Notes: a model not told the origin generated them from the letters alone. Numbered from the stretch's first letter, positions 17,403 through 25,994 are shown. The stretch is DNA of 33,677 bases from an uncultured Chlorobiota bacterium (GCA_947311265.1 CAMZKQ010000022.1:1-33677), one strand, 5' to 3'. Program-made: numbers and translations.

Positions 17403-18800
17403 CTAGCTAATATAACTGCCCTCTTGCCGAAAAATATACTCCCCTTTTTGTGCAGGGTTAGTAAATACACCATTATCGAAGGCTAATTTTCCCCTTAAAA
17501 AGACTTGCTCTACTTTGCCTTTTAGGCGGAAGCCTTCATAAATATTGCTATCGCAATGTTGGTGATGTGTTTTTGTAGAAATTTTATGCACTGTGTTAGG
17601 ATTAAAAATAACTAAATCGGCATCTAAGCCTACTGCAATATCTCCTTTTTTATGCGATAAGCCAAAAAGATTTGCAGCCCCAGTGGAGCATAAGTAAACA
17701 AATTCTTGCAAACTTATTTTGTTTTTGAGTACGCCATAAGTGTAAAGCAGCTCTAGCCTATGTTCTATGCCCCCTGCCCCGTTAGGGATTTTTGTAAAAT
17801 CGAGTTTCCCTAGCTCTTTTTGATGCTTTAAATTAAATGGGCAATGGTCAGTGCCAAGGGCAGTAACTGTGCCATTTTTTAAGGCTTTCCAAAGGAAGGC
17901 ATGGTTTTCTTTTGCTCGAATGGGTGGGCTTAGCACATAGGGAGCCGATTTTTCAAATGGTTGGTAATAGACCTGCTCGTCCAGCAATAAATATTGTGGG
18001 CAAGTTTCGGCGAATATTGGCCAACCTTTGGCTTGTGCTTTGGCAATTATTTTCATGGATTTTTGGGAGGAAACATGCACGATATAAAGGGCTGCCTGTG
18101 TTTTTTTTGCAAGTAAAATGGCTCTTTCTACGGCCTCTGCCTCTGTTGCCTCGGGGCGAGATTGTGGGTGATACTTGACTTGGGTCTTCCCTTGGGCAAT
18201 AAATTTTTTCCGTAAAAAATTTATAATATCTCCATGTTCTGCATGTACTGTTACCAGTGCGTTGTTTTTCTGTGCAGCATCTAAAACATTAATAAAATCG
18301 GCATCTTCCAAGCCAATTCCGTTTTTGCCTTTGTAGGCAAGGTAGGTTTTAAAAGAGGGCATGCCCAGTTGTTCTTTGCAGGCTTTTATTTCCTGTGCTG
18401 TGTTGCTGTGCCAGTAGGTAATACTCATGTGGAAGGCAAAGTCGATGAGGGAGTTTTGGGCTTCTTTTTTGCGTTTTTCAAACGCAATTGAAAGTGGCTC
18501 TTCTTTTTCGGGGGTTACAAAATCTATGATACAAGTTGTGCCACCGGCTATTGCTGCTTTGCTGCCTGTAAAAAAATTATCGGCAGATTTTCCGGCAGGT
18601 GTTTGTAGGGCAAGGTGCACATGTGGGTCTATCCCGCCAGGGAAAACATATTTGCCTTGGGCATCGTAAATTTTTGCTCCCAAGCCATCAATATCTACTC
18701 CTATTCTTTTTATTTTTCCATTTTTGGATAAAATATCGCCTATAAAAGTGGCTTTTGATGTTACAATAATTCCATTTTTTATAAGTACTTTTTTTTGCAT
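17403..18800 (-). CDS. Dihydropyrimidinase / hydantoinase family amidohydrolase
   Basis: A 465-residue cyclic amidohydrolase that should open dihydrouracil, dihydrothymine or hydantoin rings using a dinuclear metal centre in the cytoplasm. Metal ligands can be seen in order: GGIDPHVHL with His60 and His62, the carboxylated Lys151 in FKTYLAYKG, His186 in TVHAEHGD, His242 in YIVHVSS and Asp318 in GTDHCPF. The FKTY/YKG context and the length favour dihydropyrimidinase over dihydroorotase, though dihydroorotase-like activity cannot be excluded. No other pyrimidine catabolism gene is in the window. The ATG lies directly after a terminator-like hairpin (18811-18845), so expression may depend on read-through or on a promoter I cannot identify. 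Confidence 0.9.
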   Translation of the reverse strand: MQKKVLIKNGIIVTSKATFIGDILSKNGKIKRIGVDIDGLGAKIYDAQGKYVFPGGIDPHVHLALQTPAGKSADNFFTGSKAAIAGGTTCIIDFVTPEKEEPLSIAFEKRKKEAQNSLIDFAFHMSITYWHSNTAQEIKACKEQLGMPSFKTYLAYKGKNGIGLEDADFINVLDAAQKNNALVTVHAEHGDIINFLRKKFIAQGKTQVKYHPQSRPEATEAEAVERAILLAKKTQAALYIVHVSSQKSMKIIAKAQAKGWPIFAETCPQYLLLDEQVYYQPFEKSAPYVLSPPIRAKENHAFLWKALKNGTVTALGTDHCPFNLKHQKELGKLDFTKIPNGAGGIEHRLELLYTYGVLKNKISLQEFVYLCSTGAANLFGLSHKKGDIAVGLDADLVIFNPNTVHKISTKTHHQHCDSNIYEGFRLKGKVEQVFLRGKLAFDNGVFTNPAQKGEYIFRQEGSYIS

Positions 18801-18810
18801 ATTATTGTTT

Positions 18811-18845
18811 TAAAAAAGCAATTTCCTGTTAAGAAAATCGCTTTT
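18811..18845 (-). terminator. Terminator-like hairpin between mscS and the dihydropyrimidinase gene
   Basis: On the minus strand AAAAGCGATTT (18835-18845) pairs with AAATTGCTTTT (18814-18824), 11 bp with one G-T pair and a 10-nt loop, then a run of T to 18812. It sits 37 nt past the mscS stop and ends 10 nt before the next ATG at 18800, so it can act as terminator for mscS and as a control element for the gene that follows. Confidence 0.72.
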
Positions 18846-18882
18846 ATGTAATGAACTTATTGGCATAAATTTTAGTTTAGAA

Positions 18883-19692
18883 CTAAGATTTCATGTGTAC
18901 ATCAATTTGTGGAAATGGTATTTGAACATTGGCTTGGGTGAGGGCTGCCTTGCCTTGTTCGTAGATGTCGAAATATACGTCCCAGTAGTCTTCTGGTTTT
19001 GCAAATGGGCGAACGGCTAGTTTCATTGCACTGTCTCCTAATTCGCCAAGCCCTACAAATGGGGCTGGGTCTTGCAGTACTTTTGGGTGTTTTTCCATCA
19101 CTTCTACGAGTGCTTTTCTTGCGGCTTTAATGTCTGCATCGTAGGCAATTCCGAAATGTAAATCTACACGAATTTTACCTTCGGTGGTGTAGTTTAGAAT
19201 GTTACCGTTGGATAAAATGCCATTGGGAATGATTGCTGTTTTGTTCTCGGGGGTGGTTAGGGTGGTAATGAAAATTTGGATTTCTTTTACGTTGCCTAGT
19301 TGCCCTTGTGCTTCGATTAAATCGCCTACTTTAAATGGTTTGAAGATTAAAATAAGTACGCCACCTGCAAAGTTGGCAAGTGTGCCTTGCAAAGCCAGCC
19401 CTACTGCTAAACCTGCTGCACCAAGTATGGCTATGAAAGAGGTGGTTTTAATGCCCACCATATCGGCCACGCTTACTAGGAGCAATACTTTTAGTACTAT
19501 GGAGAGCATGGAGAGCAGGAAGCTGCGTAAAGAAGGGTCGGTGTTTTTCTTTTCCATTACTTTTGCAGTAACTTTTCCTAGCTTTTTAATAATAAATAGC
19601 CCTACTACCAGAACTACTATTGCTAAAATTACCTGTGGTCCTTTTTCCATGAGTAGCTTTACGCCTTCATCAATGTATTCTTGTGTTGTCAT
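18883..19692 (-). CDS. MscS-family small-conductance mechanosensitive channel
   Basis: A 269-residue inner-membrane channel of typical short MscS length, which releases solutes on hypo-osmotic shock. There are three hydrophobic helices: about 17-36, 57-82 and the pore-lining TM3 near 85-115 (GAAGLAVGLALQGTLANFAG), with the Gly/Ala packing pattern of MscS. The beta domain follows with FKPFKVGDLIEAQGQLGNV (117-135) and the signature TTPENKTAIIPNGILSNGNI (146-165). The C-terminal alpha/beta part ends in PFPQIDVHMKS, like the E. coli PYPQMDV end. It lies 82 nt after the RSH gene and has a good promoter of its own, so it is probably transcribed independently. Confidence 0.95.
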   Translation of the reverse strand: MTTQEYIDEGVKLLMEKGPQVILAIVVLVVGLFIIKKLGKVTAKVMEKKNTDPSLRSFLLSMLSIVLKVLLLVSVADMVGIKTTSFIAILGAAGLAVGLALQGTLANFAGGVLILIFKPFKVGDLIEAQGQLGNVKEIQIFITTLTTPENKTAIIPNGILSNGNILNYTTEGKIRVDLHFGIAYDADIKAARKALVEVMEKHPKVLQDPAPFVGLGELGDSAMKLAVRPFAKPEDYWDVYFDIYEQGKAALTQANVQIPFPQIDVHMKS

Positions 19693-19723
19693 AACTTATT
19701 GGTTTTAAGTAAATAAATAATCA

Positions 19724-19754
19724 CAAATTTAGTTTTTATTTTTTAAAATTGAAA
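19724..19754 (-). promoter_or_regulatory. Promoter candidate for the MscS gene
   Basis: On the minus strand TTTC (19751-19754), exactly 19 nt, then TAAATTTG (19724-19731): full match to the Bacteroidota -7 box and three of four at -33. It ends 31 nt before the ATG at 19692. Confidence 0.62.
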
Positions 19755-19774
19755 TATAATTATTTAGTTTTTGC

Positions 19775-21985
19775 TTATAACCGATATACTTTTTCTAAGT
19801 CTTGGATTTTTTTTAAATCGCCAACAAGGTGGTTTATAACTTCTTGGCTGGCTACTAGCATTTCTATTGAGCCTTTAAATACCTCTTTATCGGCTTTTAC
19901 ATTGAGGGCAATCATGTTGATGCCCATTTCGTTGGAAATTACTTTTACAATATCGCCTAAAATATGGGTTCTGTCTAGCCCTTTAAACTCTACTTCTGCG
20001 GGGAATACTGCGTTGTTTGACAGTTTCCAAATCACGACTGTTGTTTGCTCTTTAAAGAGGGCGTTTTTTTCGTGTGCAGTTTGGCAATCTCTTTTATGTA
20101 CTTCCAATCTTGTTTCGGAGCATTTTATAACAATGCTTTCATCGCCTGGTACTGGTCGGCAGCAGGTGCTTATTTCTATGCCTTCTGGGTCGGTAATTTT
20201 AAATGGTTTTTTGGGGTTGAAGTTAGTAATTCTATCTTCTACTGTTTCTTTCGTTTTTTTACTATCTGTTATTACCTCGTTCTCTTTGGTGTTAAAAAGC
20301 CCCCAGAAACTGAATGGGCGAGATGGGAGGAGTTCTTTTTTAAGTTCTTCGTGTAAGATGCTGTTATTTGCTAATCGCAAATAAATTTCGTCCATAGAGT
20401 TGCATGCAAAGCGTTGGCAAAGGGTTTTAAATAGTTCATCTGTAACTTTATATTCTTGAATAATGAAGTTAAAAATGATTTTTCCTTTCTTAATGTTTTC
20501 AAGGCGTAGGCCTCTGAAATATTTTTGTAGCTTGCTTTCTGCTTTTGAGGTGGTGATGTGATCGAGCCATTTTTTTGAGGGCTGGCAACTCTCGCAGGTG
20601 ATGATGTAAACAGAGTCGGCATGTGTAAGTACGGTGCTGTATGGGGCGGGTGTGCCATTGACTTCGGCGGCTCTAAATTTCAGCCCAAGTTCGGTATGTA
20701 TATGGAAGGCGTAATCGAGTACCGTTGAGCCTTTTTTCATGACAATTAATTCGCCCCTATCGGTAAATACATGGATTTCTTTGGAGGCGGGTTTTATTAT
20801 GCGAAGGACTTGCTCGTGGGTAAGATTGGGGTCTTTCAATTGCTGGCTTAATGATTTTAGCCACTCTGTGGTTTTTAAAAACTGCCTGCTATTGTCGTGG
20901 TTTTCGGCAAATCCTCGCATTGCAATTTGGTTCATTCGGGTAGTCATTATTTGTACTTCAATCCATTGCCCTTCAATCATTAAATTAACAAGTAGTGTTT
21001 CAAATCCGTTTGTTTTTGGGTGGGTAACCCAGTCTTTTGTGCCCCTTACATTTACATTAAAATAATCGGTAAGTAGGGCATAAAACATAAAGCATTGTTG
21101 CTTTTCTGTATGGGTATCTGTGGGGTCAAAAATTATTCTTAGGGAGTTAAAGTTATGGATTTCAGTTACCTCCTTGTGGTTACCCTTCATTTTTCCCCAC
21201 ACCGAGTAATAGGATTTTGTTATTTTTTTTACTTGAAAATTGGGCTGAAAATCTTTTAAATTAGCTTTTAATACTTTTTCAATTTGATTAAAATAATTGG
21301 CTTGCCTTTTACCTTGCTCATCTACGAGTTGTTTTACTTTTTTAAATTCTTCTGGGTGGCGGTATTCAAAACTAAGGTTTTCTAGCTCTTTTTTTATCAC
21401 AAAAAGCCCCAGACGGTGGGCAATAGGGGCATATACCATTAATGACTCTGCGGTTTTTATCATTTTCGAGCTCTCGCTCATGTCTGCCAAGGTACGCATA
21501 TTGTGCAAGCGGTCGGCAATTTTAATAAAGGCAATTAATTTAGATTCTGCCATTTTCAAAAACATGTCTTTGAATGTTTCCGACTGCTGTGTTTTTGAGC
21601 AGTTCTTTGGTACGGTTTTAATTTTAGTAAGCCCATCAATAATTTTAGCAACTTCTTTCCCAAAATTAGTTTCAATATCCTGCAAGGAAATTTCAGGACA
21701 GTCCTCTACCGTATCGTGCAGGAGGGCAGCCACTACTGCGGTTTTACCAAAGCCCATTTCTTGGGCTACAATTTTGGCCACTGTTATTGGGTGGGTAATA
21801 TAGGGTAACTTTTGCCCGCCTTTACGGAACTGCGAGATATGCCCTTTGTCGGCAAACTCAAAGGCTTTCGTTACTAGTTCTTGTGCTTGGGCAGAGGCCA
21901 ATCTAGGGCTACATTTTAATAAGTCCTGAAAGTTTTGCTCTACAATTGCACGTTTTTCTTCATAGGTAAGATGTGGAAGTTCCAT
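19775..21985 (-). CDS. RelA/SpoT homologue, intact HD hydrolase with degenerate synthetase domain
   Basis: A 736-residue long RSH protein with the full HD-synthetase-TGS-helical-ACT architecture. The HD hydrolase looks intact: ITHPITVAKI with His65, ALLHDTVED with His90/Asp91 and Glu94/Asp95, and KIADRLHNM (155-163). The synthetase domain (about 225-370) aligns over its length but differs at key sites: Asn278 where the catalytic Asp of DxxAxR is expected (HNFNSLR), Ile255 for the Arg of GRxKxxYS, Phe328 for the guanine-stacking Tyr and Leu332 for His in NGYxSLH (here NGFETLL). Glu343 in EVQI remains. TGS is near 400-465, a STCCRPVPGD cysteine motif at 606-615 and ACT at 660-736. It probably hydrolyses (p)ppGpp without making it. 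A second, bifunctional Rel elsewhere in the genome would be expected. Confidence 0.93.
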   Translation of the reverse strand: MELPHLTYEEKRAIVEQNFQDLLKCSPRLASAQAQELVTKAFEFADKGHISQFRKGGQKLPYITHPITVAKIVAQEMGFGKTAVVAALLHDTVEDCPEISLQDIETNFGKEVAKIIDGLTKIKTVPKNCSKTQQSETFKDMFLKMAESKLIAFIKIADRLHNMRTLADMSESSKMIKTAESLMVYAPIAHRLGLFVIKKELENLSFEYRHPEEFKKVKQLVDEQGKRQANYFNQIEKVLKANLKDFQPNFQVKKITKSYYSVWGKMKGNHKEVTEIHNFNSLRIIFDPTDTHTEKQQCFMFYALLTDYFNVNVRGTKDWVTHPKTNGFETLLVNLMIEGQWIEVQIMTTRMNQIAMRGFAENHDNSRQFLKTTEWLKSLSQQLKDPNLTHEQVLRIIKPASKEIHVFTDRGELIVMKKGSTVLDYAFHIHTELGLKFRAAEVNGTPAPYSTVLTHADSVYIITCESCQPSKKWLDHITTSKAESKLQKYFRGLRLENIKKGKIIFNFIIQEYKVTDELFKTLCQRFACNSMDEIYLRLANNSILHEELKKELLPSRPFSFWGLFNTKENEVITDSKKTKETVEDRITNFNPKKPFKITDPEGIEISTCCRPVPGDESIVIKCSETRLEVHKRDCQTAHEKNALFKEQTTVVIWKLSNNAVFPAEVEFKGLDRTHILGDIVKVISNEMGINMIALNVKADKEVFKGSIEMLVASQEVINHLVGDLKKIQDLEKVYRL

Positions 21986-22202
21986 AATTGCGGTTGGCTA
22001 AAAAAGGTTTCATATAAATAGTTTAGTTTCCGCAATTTAAAGTTACGGTTCTTTTATGATGTTGATTGCAACATTGTGTACTTTTAGTTAGTTTGTTTTA
22101 CTTTTTATTTTAGGAAAAACAGGTATAATAACATTTTATAATGGGTTACGAAGAAAAATAAAAAATGTTTCATAAACAAGATAAAAAGCTATAAAAATAG
22201 TT

Positions 22203-22835
22203 TTAACTTAGTTTTTTTATTTCATGTTGTAAATTTAGCCTTGCTTGTAGTTCGTATTTTTCATAAAAATAAGGGGTTCTAAAAATGGCTTGGGCATCTA
22301 AAAATTGTTTCAATACTTTTTTCCTGCCTGCCCTAAAAAGAGTTTCTGGCACAATTTTATATTCTTTGCGGATATTTTTTGTGTTTATATCATAATTTTC
22401 TGGCGAGCCACCCAAACTCATCAAATCTAAATCCAACATAAGCTGCAAATCAATACTTTCACCCTCTTCTCTAAAAAAATGATTTTTTGTACGCCTTATA
22501 ATATGTGCCACTTTTTCTATCCGCTTTTGCGGAAAGTTTAATTTTGAAAGTGCCGATATTGCAAAATTTGCACTGTCTTCTTCATTGGTTTTGCTTAATG
22601 GTTTATAAATAATATCGTGGTAGAAAATCGCAAATATTAAATCGTCAGAATAAGAAAATTCAGCCGTTATTTTATCGGCCTTTAAAAGTAAGCTGCTAAT
22701 ATGGTTAGCATTATGATAATACCGTCCTTTTTCATTATAGCAATTTATTAAGGCTGTAAACTGCTTTTTAATTACTGAATTATCCGAACAAAACTGCTGT
22801 GCAATAGCAGCGTATTTTAGTTTAAGAGTAGGCAA
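22203..22835 (-). CDS. Predicted HD-superfamily metal-dependent phosphohydrolase (COG4339-like)
   Basis: A 210-residue protein that appears to start at TTG 22835: an in-frame TAA lies five codons upstream, no earlier ATG exists, and the first internal Met falls after the conserved motifs. HD-type metal ligands can be seen in YYHNANHISSLL, FAIFYHDIIYKP and NEEDSANFA. These match small predicted phosphohydrolases of COG4339, from memory. The later segment LMLDLDLMSLGGSPENYD is also typical of them. The substrate is unknown. It precedes the RSH gene by 217 nt on the same strand; two HD-type proteins side by side may be coincidence. A promoter candidate lies 33 nt upstream and supports the TTG start. 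Confidence 0.82.
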   Translation of the reverse strand: MPTLKLKYAAIAQQFCSDNSVIKKQFTALINCYNEKGRYYHNANHISSLLLKADKITAEFSYSDDLIFAIFYHDIIYKPLSKTNEEDSANFAISALSKLNFPQKRIEKVAHIIRRTKNHFFREEGESIDLQLMLDLDLMSLGGSPENYDINTKNIRKEYKIVPETLFRAGRKKVLKQFLDAQAIFRTPYFYEKYELQARLNLQHEIKKLS

Positions 22836-22868
22836 TAAAAAAAGTATAAATTAAAAAAATAGAAGTCC

Positions 22869-22900
22869 CAAATTTATGATAAATAAAAAAACGAAACAAG
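22869..22900 (-). promoter_or_regulatory. Promoter candidate for the HD phosphohydrolase gene
   Basis: On the minus strand CTTG (22897-22900), 20 nt, then TAAATTTG (22869-22876), a full match to the Bacteroidota -7 box. It lies 33 nt before the TTG start at 22835, the same spacing as at the mscS and lipoprotein promoters. Confidence 0.55.
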
Positions 22901-22967
22901 TGAAAAGGCTTTTTTTTAATATGTTATAAAAACTTTTTTTATAATTCTTAATCCCATAAAAAAACAC

Positions 22968-22975
22968 TATTTTTG
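22968..22975 (+). promoter_or_regulatory. pckA: Promoter -7 box candidate for pckA
   Basis: TATTTTTG matches TAnnTTTG exactly and lies 51 nt before the pckA ATG at 23027. No convincing -33 box is seen 19-21 nt upstream (the sequence there is TTCT-like), so only the -7 part is called. Confidence 0.4.
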
Positions 22976-23026
22976 TAATATTTTAAAAAAATTAATCAAT
23001 TATTTACTCACTAAAAACAAAGTAAA

Positions 23027-24625
23027 ATGCAGTTAGATTTAAGCAAGTATGGAATTTCTGATGTGTCAGAAATTTTAAGAAACCCATCGCACGAAGTACT
23101 ATTTAAGGAAGAAATGAAGCCAGGATTAGAGGGGTTTGAAAAAGGACAGCTTACCGAGCTAGGTGCGGTAAACGTAATGACTGGAGTATTTACCGGACGC
23201 TCACCAAAAGATAAATATATTGTAGAAGACGATGTAACAAAAGATACAATTTGGTGGACTACACCAGCCGCCCCCAACGACAACAAACCAATTAGCCAAG
23301 AAATTTGGACTGATTTAAAGGCACAGGTTAGCCAGCAACTCTCGGGCAAACGCCTTTTTGTAGTGGATACTTACTGCGGTGCAAATGCAGATACCCGCCT
23401 AAAAGTACGCTTTGTAATGGAAGTCGCATGGCAAGCCCACTTTGTAACCAATATGTTTATCCGCCCATCAGCAGAAGAACTAAAAGACTATGAGCCTGAT
23501 TTTGTAGTGCTTAATGGCTCTAAAACCACCAATAAAAATTGGGAAGCTCAAAAGTTAAATTCAGATGTATTTACAGTATTCAACCTTAGCGAAAAAATGC
23601 AGGTTATAGGCGGCACTTGGTACGGTGGCGAAATGAAAAAAGGAATGTTTGCCATGATGAATTATTACCTACCGCTTAACGGAATGGCCGCCATGCACTG
23701 CTCTGCTAACCAAGGCAAAGATGGCGATACTGCTATATTCTTCGGCTTATCGGGAACAGGAAAAACAACACTTTCGACCGACCCAAATCGCCAACTCATT
23801 GGCGATGACGAGCATGGCTGGGACGATGACGGTATTTTTAATTTCGAGGGCGGTTGCTATGCCAAAACAATTAATTTGGACAAAAATGCAGAACCCGAAA
23901 TTTATGCTGCAATAAAACGAGATGCACTCCTAGAAAATGTAACGGTTGATAAAAATGGGAAAATTGATTTTACTGATGGCTCAACCACCCAAAACACTCG
24001 TGTTTCTTACCCTATTTATCATATCGAAAATATTATAAAGCCTGTTTCAAAAGGTGGGCATGCAACAAAAGTAATTTTTCTTACCGCAGATGCCTTTGGG
24101 GTAATGCCACCAGTATCCAAACTTACGGCAGAGCAAACTAAGTATCACTTTTTATCTGGCTTTACAGCAAAATTAGCCGGCACCGAACGTGGAGTAACCG
24201 AGCCACAACCTACTTTCTCTGCCTGTTTTGGCGAAGCCTTCTTATCGCTACACCCTACTAAATATGGGCAAGAATTAGTGAAGAAAATGAAACAGCATGG
24301 GGCAAAAGCATACCTCGTAAATACGGGCTGGAATGGCACAGGAAAACGCATATCTATAAAAGATACACGTGCAATTATTACTGCAATTCTCGATGGGTCT
24401 ATTGAAGAAGCAGAGACCAAAGTAATGCCAATTTTTGACTTAGAAGTACCGACAACGCTAGCCGGTTGCGACTCTAAAATCTTAGACCCCCGAGATACTT
24501 ATGCCGATGTAGAGCAATGGAATAAAAAAGCCAAAAAATTAGGCCAACTTTTTATCGACAACTTTGTAAAATACACCGACAACGACGAAGGCAAAGCACT
24601 TGTTGCTGCGGGGCCTAAATTGTAA
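23027..24625 (+). CDS. pckA: Phosphoenolpyruvate carboxykinase (ATP)
   Basis: A 532-residue ATP-dependent PEPCK of normal length that interconverts oxaloacetate + ATP and PEP + CO2 + ADP; in anaerobic or fermentative Bacteroidota it may also run towards carboxylation. [11 protein letters not shown] near residue 64 binds oxaloacetate. The kinase-1a P-loop is [11 protein letters not shown] (240-250) with Lys246. The kinase-2 segment [20 protein letters not shown] contains metal- and nucleotide-binding Asp residues, and the C-terminal [20 protein letters not shown] is the adenine/R-loop region. The gene is monocistronic: a promoter box lies 51 nt upstream and a strong terminator about 60 nt downstream. 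With mdh it links the C4 acid and PEP pools. Confidence 0.98.
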   Translation: MQLDLSKYGISDVSEILRNPSHEVLFKEEMKPGLEGFEKGQLTELGAVNVMTGVFTGRSPKDKYIVEDDVTKDTIWWTTPAAPNDNKPISQEIWTDLKAQVSQQLSGKRLFVVDTYCGANADTRLKVRFVMEVAWQAHFVTNMFIRPSAEELKDYEPDFVVLNGSKTTNKNWEAQKLNSDVFTVFNLSEKMQVIGGTWYGGEMKKGMFAMMNYYLPLNGMAAMHCSANQGKDGDTAIFFGLSGTGKTTLSTDPNRQLIGDDEHGWDDDGIFNFEGGCYAKTINLDKNAEPEIYAAIKRDALLENVTVDKNGKIDFTDGSTTQNTRVSYPIYHIENIIKPVSKGGHATKVIFLTADAFGVMPPVSKLTAEQTKYHFLSGFTAKLAGTERGVTEPQPTFSACFGEAFLSLHPTKYGQELVKKMKQHGAKAYLVNTGWNGTGKRISIKDTRAIITAILDGSIEEAETKVMPIFDLEVPTTLAGCDSKILDPRDTYADVEQWNKKAKKLGQLFIDNFVKYTDNDEGKALVAAGPKL

Positions 24626-24649
24626 ACTGCATAGCCGTAAAAATTAAGC

Positions 24650-24671
24650 TGTTTTGCTTAAGAGCAAAACA
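24650..24671 (+). other. Perfect hairpin downstream of pckA, without T tract
   Basis: TGTTTTGC (24650-24657) and its exact complement GCAAAACA (24664-24671) enclose TTAAGA. No T run follows, so it is not a terminator alone. It stands 12 nt before the real terminator and could protect the pckA transcript end. Confidence 0.5.
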
Positions 24672-24682
24672 TTTGGACTATC

Positions 24683-24718
24683 AAAACGCCCTGTAAAAAT
24701 AAATTTGCAGGGCGTTTT
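24683..24718 (+). terminator. Rho-independent terminator of pckA
   Basis: AAAACGCCCTG (24683-24693) pairs perfectly with CAGGGCGTTTT (24708-24718), 11 bp, with a 14-nt AT-rich loop; the arm itself ends in TTTT, followed by ATTACTT. The left AAAA arm could also give some termination on the minus strand. Confidence 0.85.
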
Positions 24719-24787
24719 ATTACTTAATATATTCTAAAAAAAATCGGATTATCTTTATTTTATAGTAAGCATTTCTGGTCTTATTTA

Positions 24788-24922
24788 TTACTCATTAAAT
24801 TTAGAGATTGTTCTTCCTTTTAAGCTTTGTATAGGTCGGAAATTATTATGCAAAATGGCTTGAAAATCAGCAATTTGTGCTGCCGATGCAGTAGCAAAGG
24901 GATATTGTTTTGTGCCTTGCAT
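24788..24922 (-). CDS. Possible 44-residue protein or gene remnant
   Basis: ATG at 24922 to TAA at 24788 encodes a peptide beginning MQGTKQYPFATASAAQIADF and ending LKGRTISKFNE. Its composition (balanced, with A, Q and charged residues, no poly-K or F/I runs) looks more like real protein than the AT-rich background. I do not recognise a family. It could be a small protein, a fragment of a decayed gene, or chance. It lies downstream of tyrA on the same strand, 166 nt away. Confidence 0.3.
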   Translation of the reverse strand: MQGTKQYPFATASAAQIADFQAILHNNFRPIQSLKGRTISKFNE

Positions 24923-25088
24923 ATTTTAAGAAAATCATTTTCCACCCCTAAGTTAAATATACTATCAGCTTTATTAATATAAATTAAGGTAGTACTAAAT
25001 TGAGTTCAATACTTTTGATATAAAAATCAAGCCGTTGCTAAATTTTATGGTTTTCTGTTTTTAGACTGGGACATTAATTATTTAAAAG

Positions 25089-25916
25089 TTACAAAATATC
25101 GTGCAAACTATTGGCCTTGTCCATCCATAGGCTCATATTTTCGTAGTCTTCATTTTCTACCATAGTACGAATATTTTTCATTTGTTGCTCAAAAACATCA
25201 AGCGAGTCAAGCATATTTTTTCGGTTCTGCCTAAAAATATCCGTCCACATCTGCGAGGACGACTTGGCAATACGGCTCATATCCCTAAAACCACCACCGG
25301 CAAGAGAAATAATGTCGGTCGGTTTTTCGTGGTTCATTACCGTATTGGCAAGGGCGTATGAAATCGCATGTGGCAAGTGCGAAATGTAGCAAGCATGCAC
25401 ATCGTGGGTCTGTGCGTCCATAAAAACGATACGCATAGCAATAGCACTAAAAATTTGTAAAGCCCTGTTTTTATGAAATTCAGCACAGTCCTCAATATTG
25501 CAAAGCACAATAGTTTTACCTTCGTAGAGTCCTTTTATGGCCGCCTTGGGGCCAAATTTTTCAGTCCCCGTCATGGGGTGGGCAGCAATAAAATGGCGAC
25601 GCAAATTGGGGGGGATATTATCTACAATCATTTTTTTTGTACTGCCAAAATCAATAATTGTTGTTTCTTTTTTGATATTTTTAAGTTCAGGAAGAAAGGC
25701 AATAATGGCATCTACCGGAATGGCAAGTACAATTATATCGCAAGCAGAAAGTGCCTCAATCGTTACAATTTTATCTACAAGCCCCAGTTTTAGGGCTTGT
25801 TCCTGATGCTCTGGATTTTTATCGTAGCCAATAATTGCCTTCGCAATTCGGTACCTTTTTATGGCTTTTGCAAAAGAGCCACCCATTAGCCCTAGCCCAA
25901 CTATTCCAAATTTCAT
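25089..25916 (-). CDS. tyrA: Prephenate dehydrogenase
   Basis: A 275-residue NAD(P)-dependent prephenate dehydrogenase for tyrosine synthesis. Rossmann motif GIVGLGLMGGS is at residues 4-14, and Asp32 in IIGYDKNPEH would select NAD. FGSTKK (about 94-99) and AAHPMTGTE (114-122) are the substrate-loop motifs, with the key His in HPMTGTE. The helical C-terminal domain has YISHLPHAISYALAN, with the conserved His of SHLPH, and SLAGGGFRDMSRIAKSS. No chorismate mutase or ACT domain is fused. It is not grouped with other aromatic genes here. A long leader upstream contains an intrinsic terminator and two short ORFs, which suggests attenuation control. Confidence 0.95.
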   Translation of the reverse strand: MKFGIVGLGLMGGSFAKAIKRYRIAKAIIGYDKNPEHQEQALKLGLVDKIVTIEALSACDIIVLAIPVDAIIAFLPELKNIKKETTIIDFGSTKKMIVDNIPPNLRRHFIAAHPMTGTEKFGPKAAIKGLYEGKTIVLCNIEDCAEFHKNRALQIFSAIAMRIVFMDAQTHDVHACYISHLPHAISYALANTVMNHEKPTDIISLAGGGFRDMSRIAKSSSQMWTDIFRQNRKNMLDSLDVFEQQMKNIRTMVENEDYENMSLWMDKANSLHDIL

Positions 25917-25963
25917 ATTTTTGTATTAATTTAAAAGCCAATAGTAAGCAATAAATGCCAAAT

Positions 25964-25994
25964 AAAAAAAATCCAGCTAACCAGGCTGGATTTT
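25964..25994 (-). terminator. Intrinsic terminator in the tyrA leader (attenuator candidate)
   Basis: On the minus strand AAAATCCAGC (25985-25994) pairs perfectly with GCTGGATTTT (25968-25977), 10 bp with a 7-nt loop, followed by a T run to 25964. It ends 48 nt before the tyrA ATG. The neighbouring gene on the right is on the plus strand, so the only minus-strand transcript it can stop is the tyrA leader. The plus-strand side has just TTTT and is weak. Confidence 0.75.

Larger units (their letters stand above)
24626..25088. other. Convergent intergenic region between pckA and tyrA
   Basis: These 463 bp hold the pckA 3' hairpin and terminator (24650-24718) and one possible 44-codon ORF on the minus strand (24788-24922). 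I find no obvious terminator for tyrA, whose stop is at 25089, within the first 160 bp past it. The rest is AT-rich without visible structure. Confidence 0.5.

Noticed and set aside
19199-19708. Plus-strand open frame of 169 codons over the MscS gene
   Set aside because: Antisense to a clear MscS channel; its Ser/Thr/Pro-rich translation is the usual mirror of a hydrophobic gene.
21297-21803. Plus-strand open frame of 168 codons over the RSH gene
   Set aside because: Antisense to the conserved HD hydrolase domain and without recognisable features.
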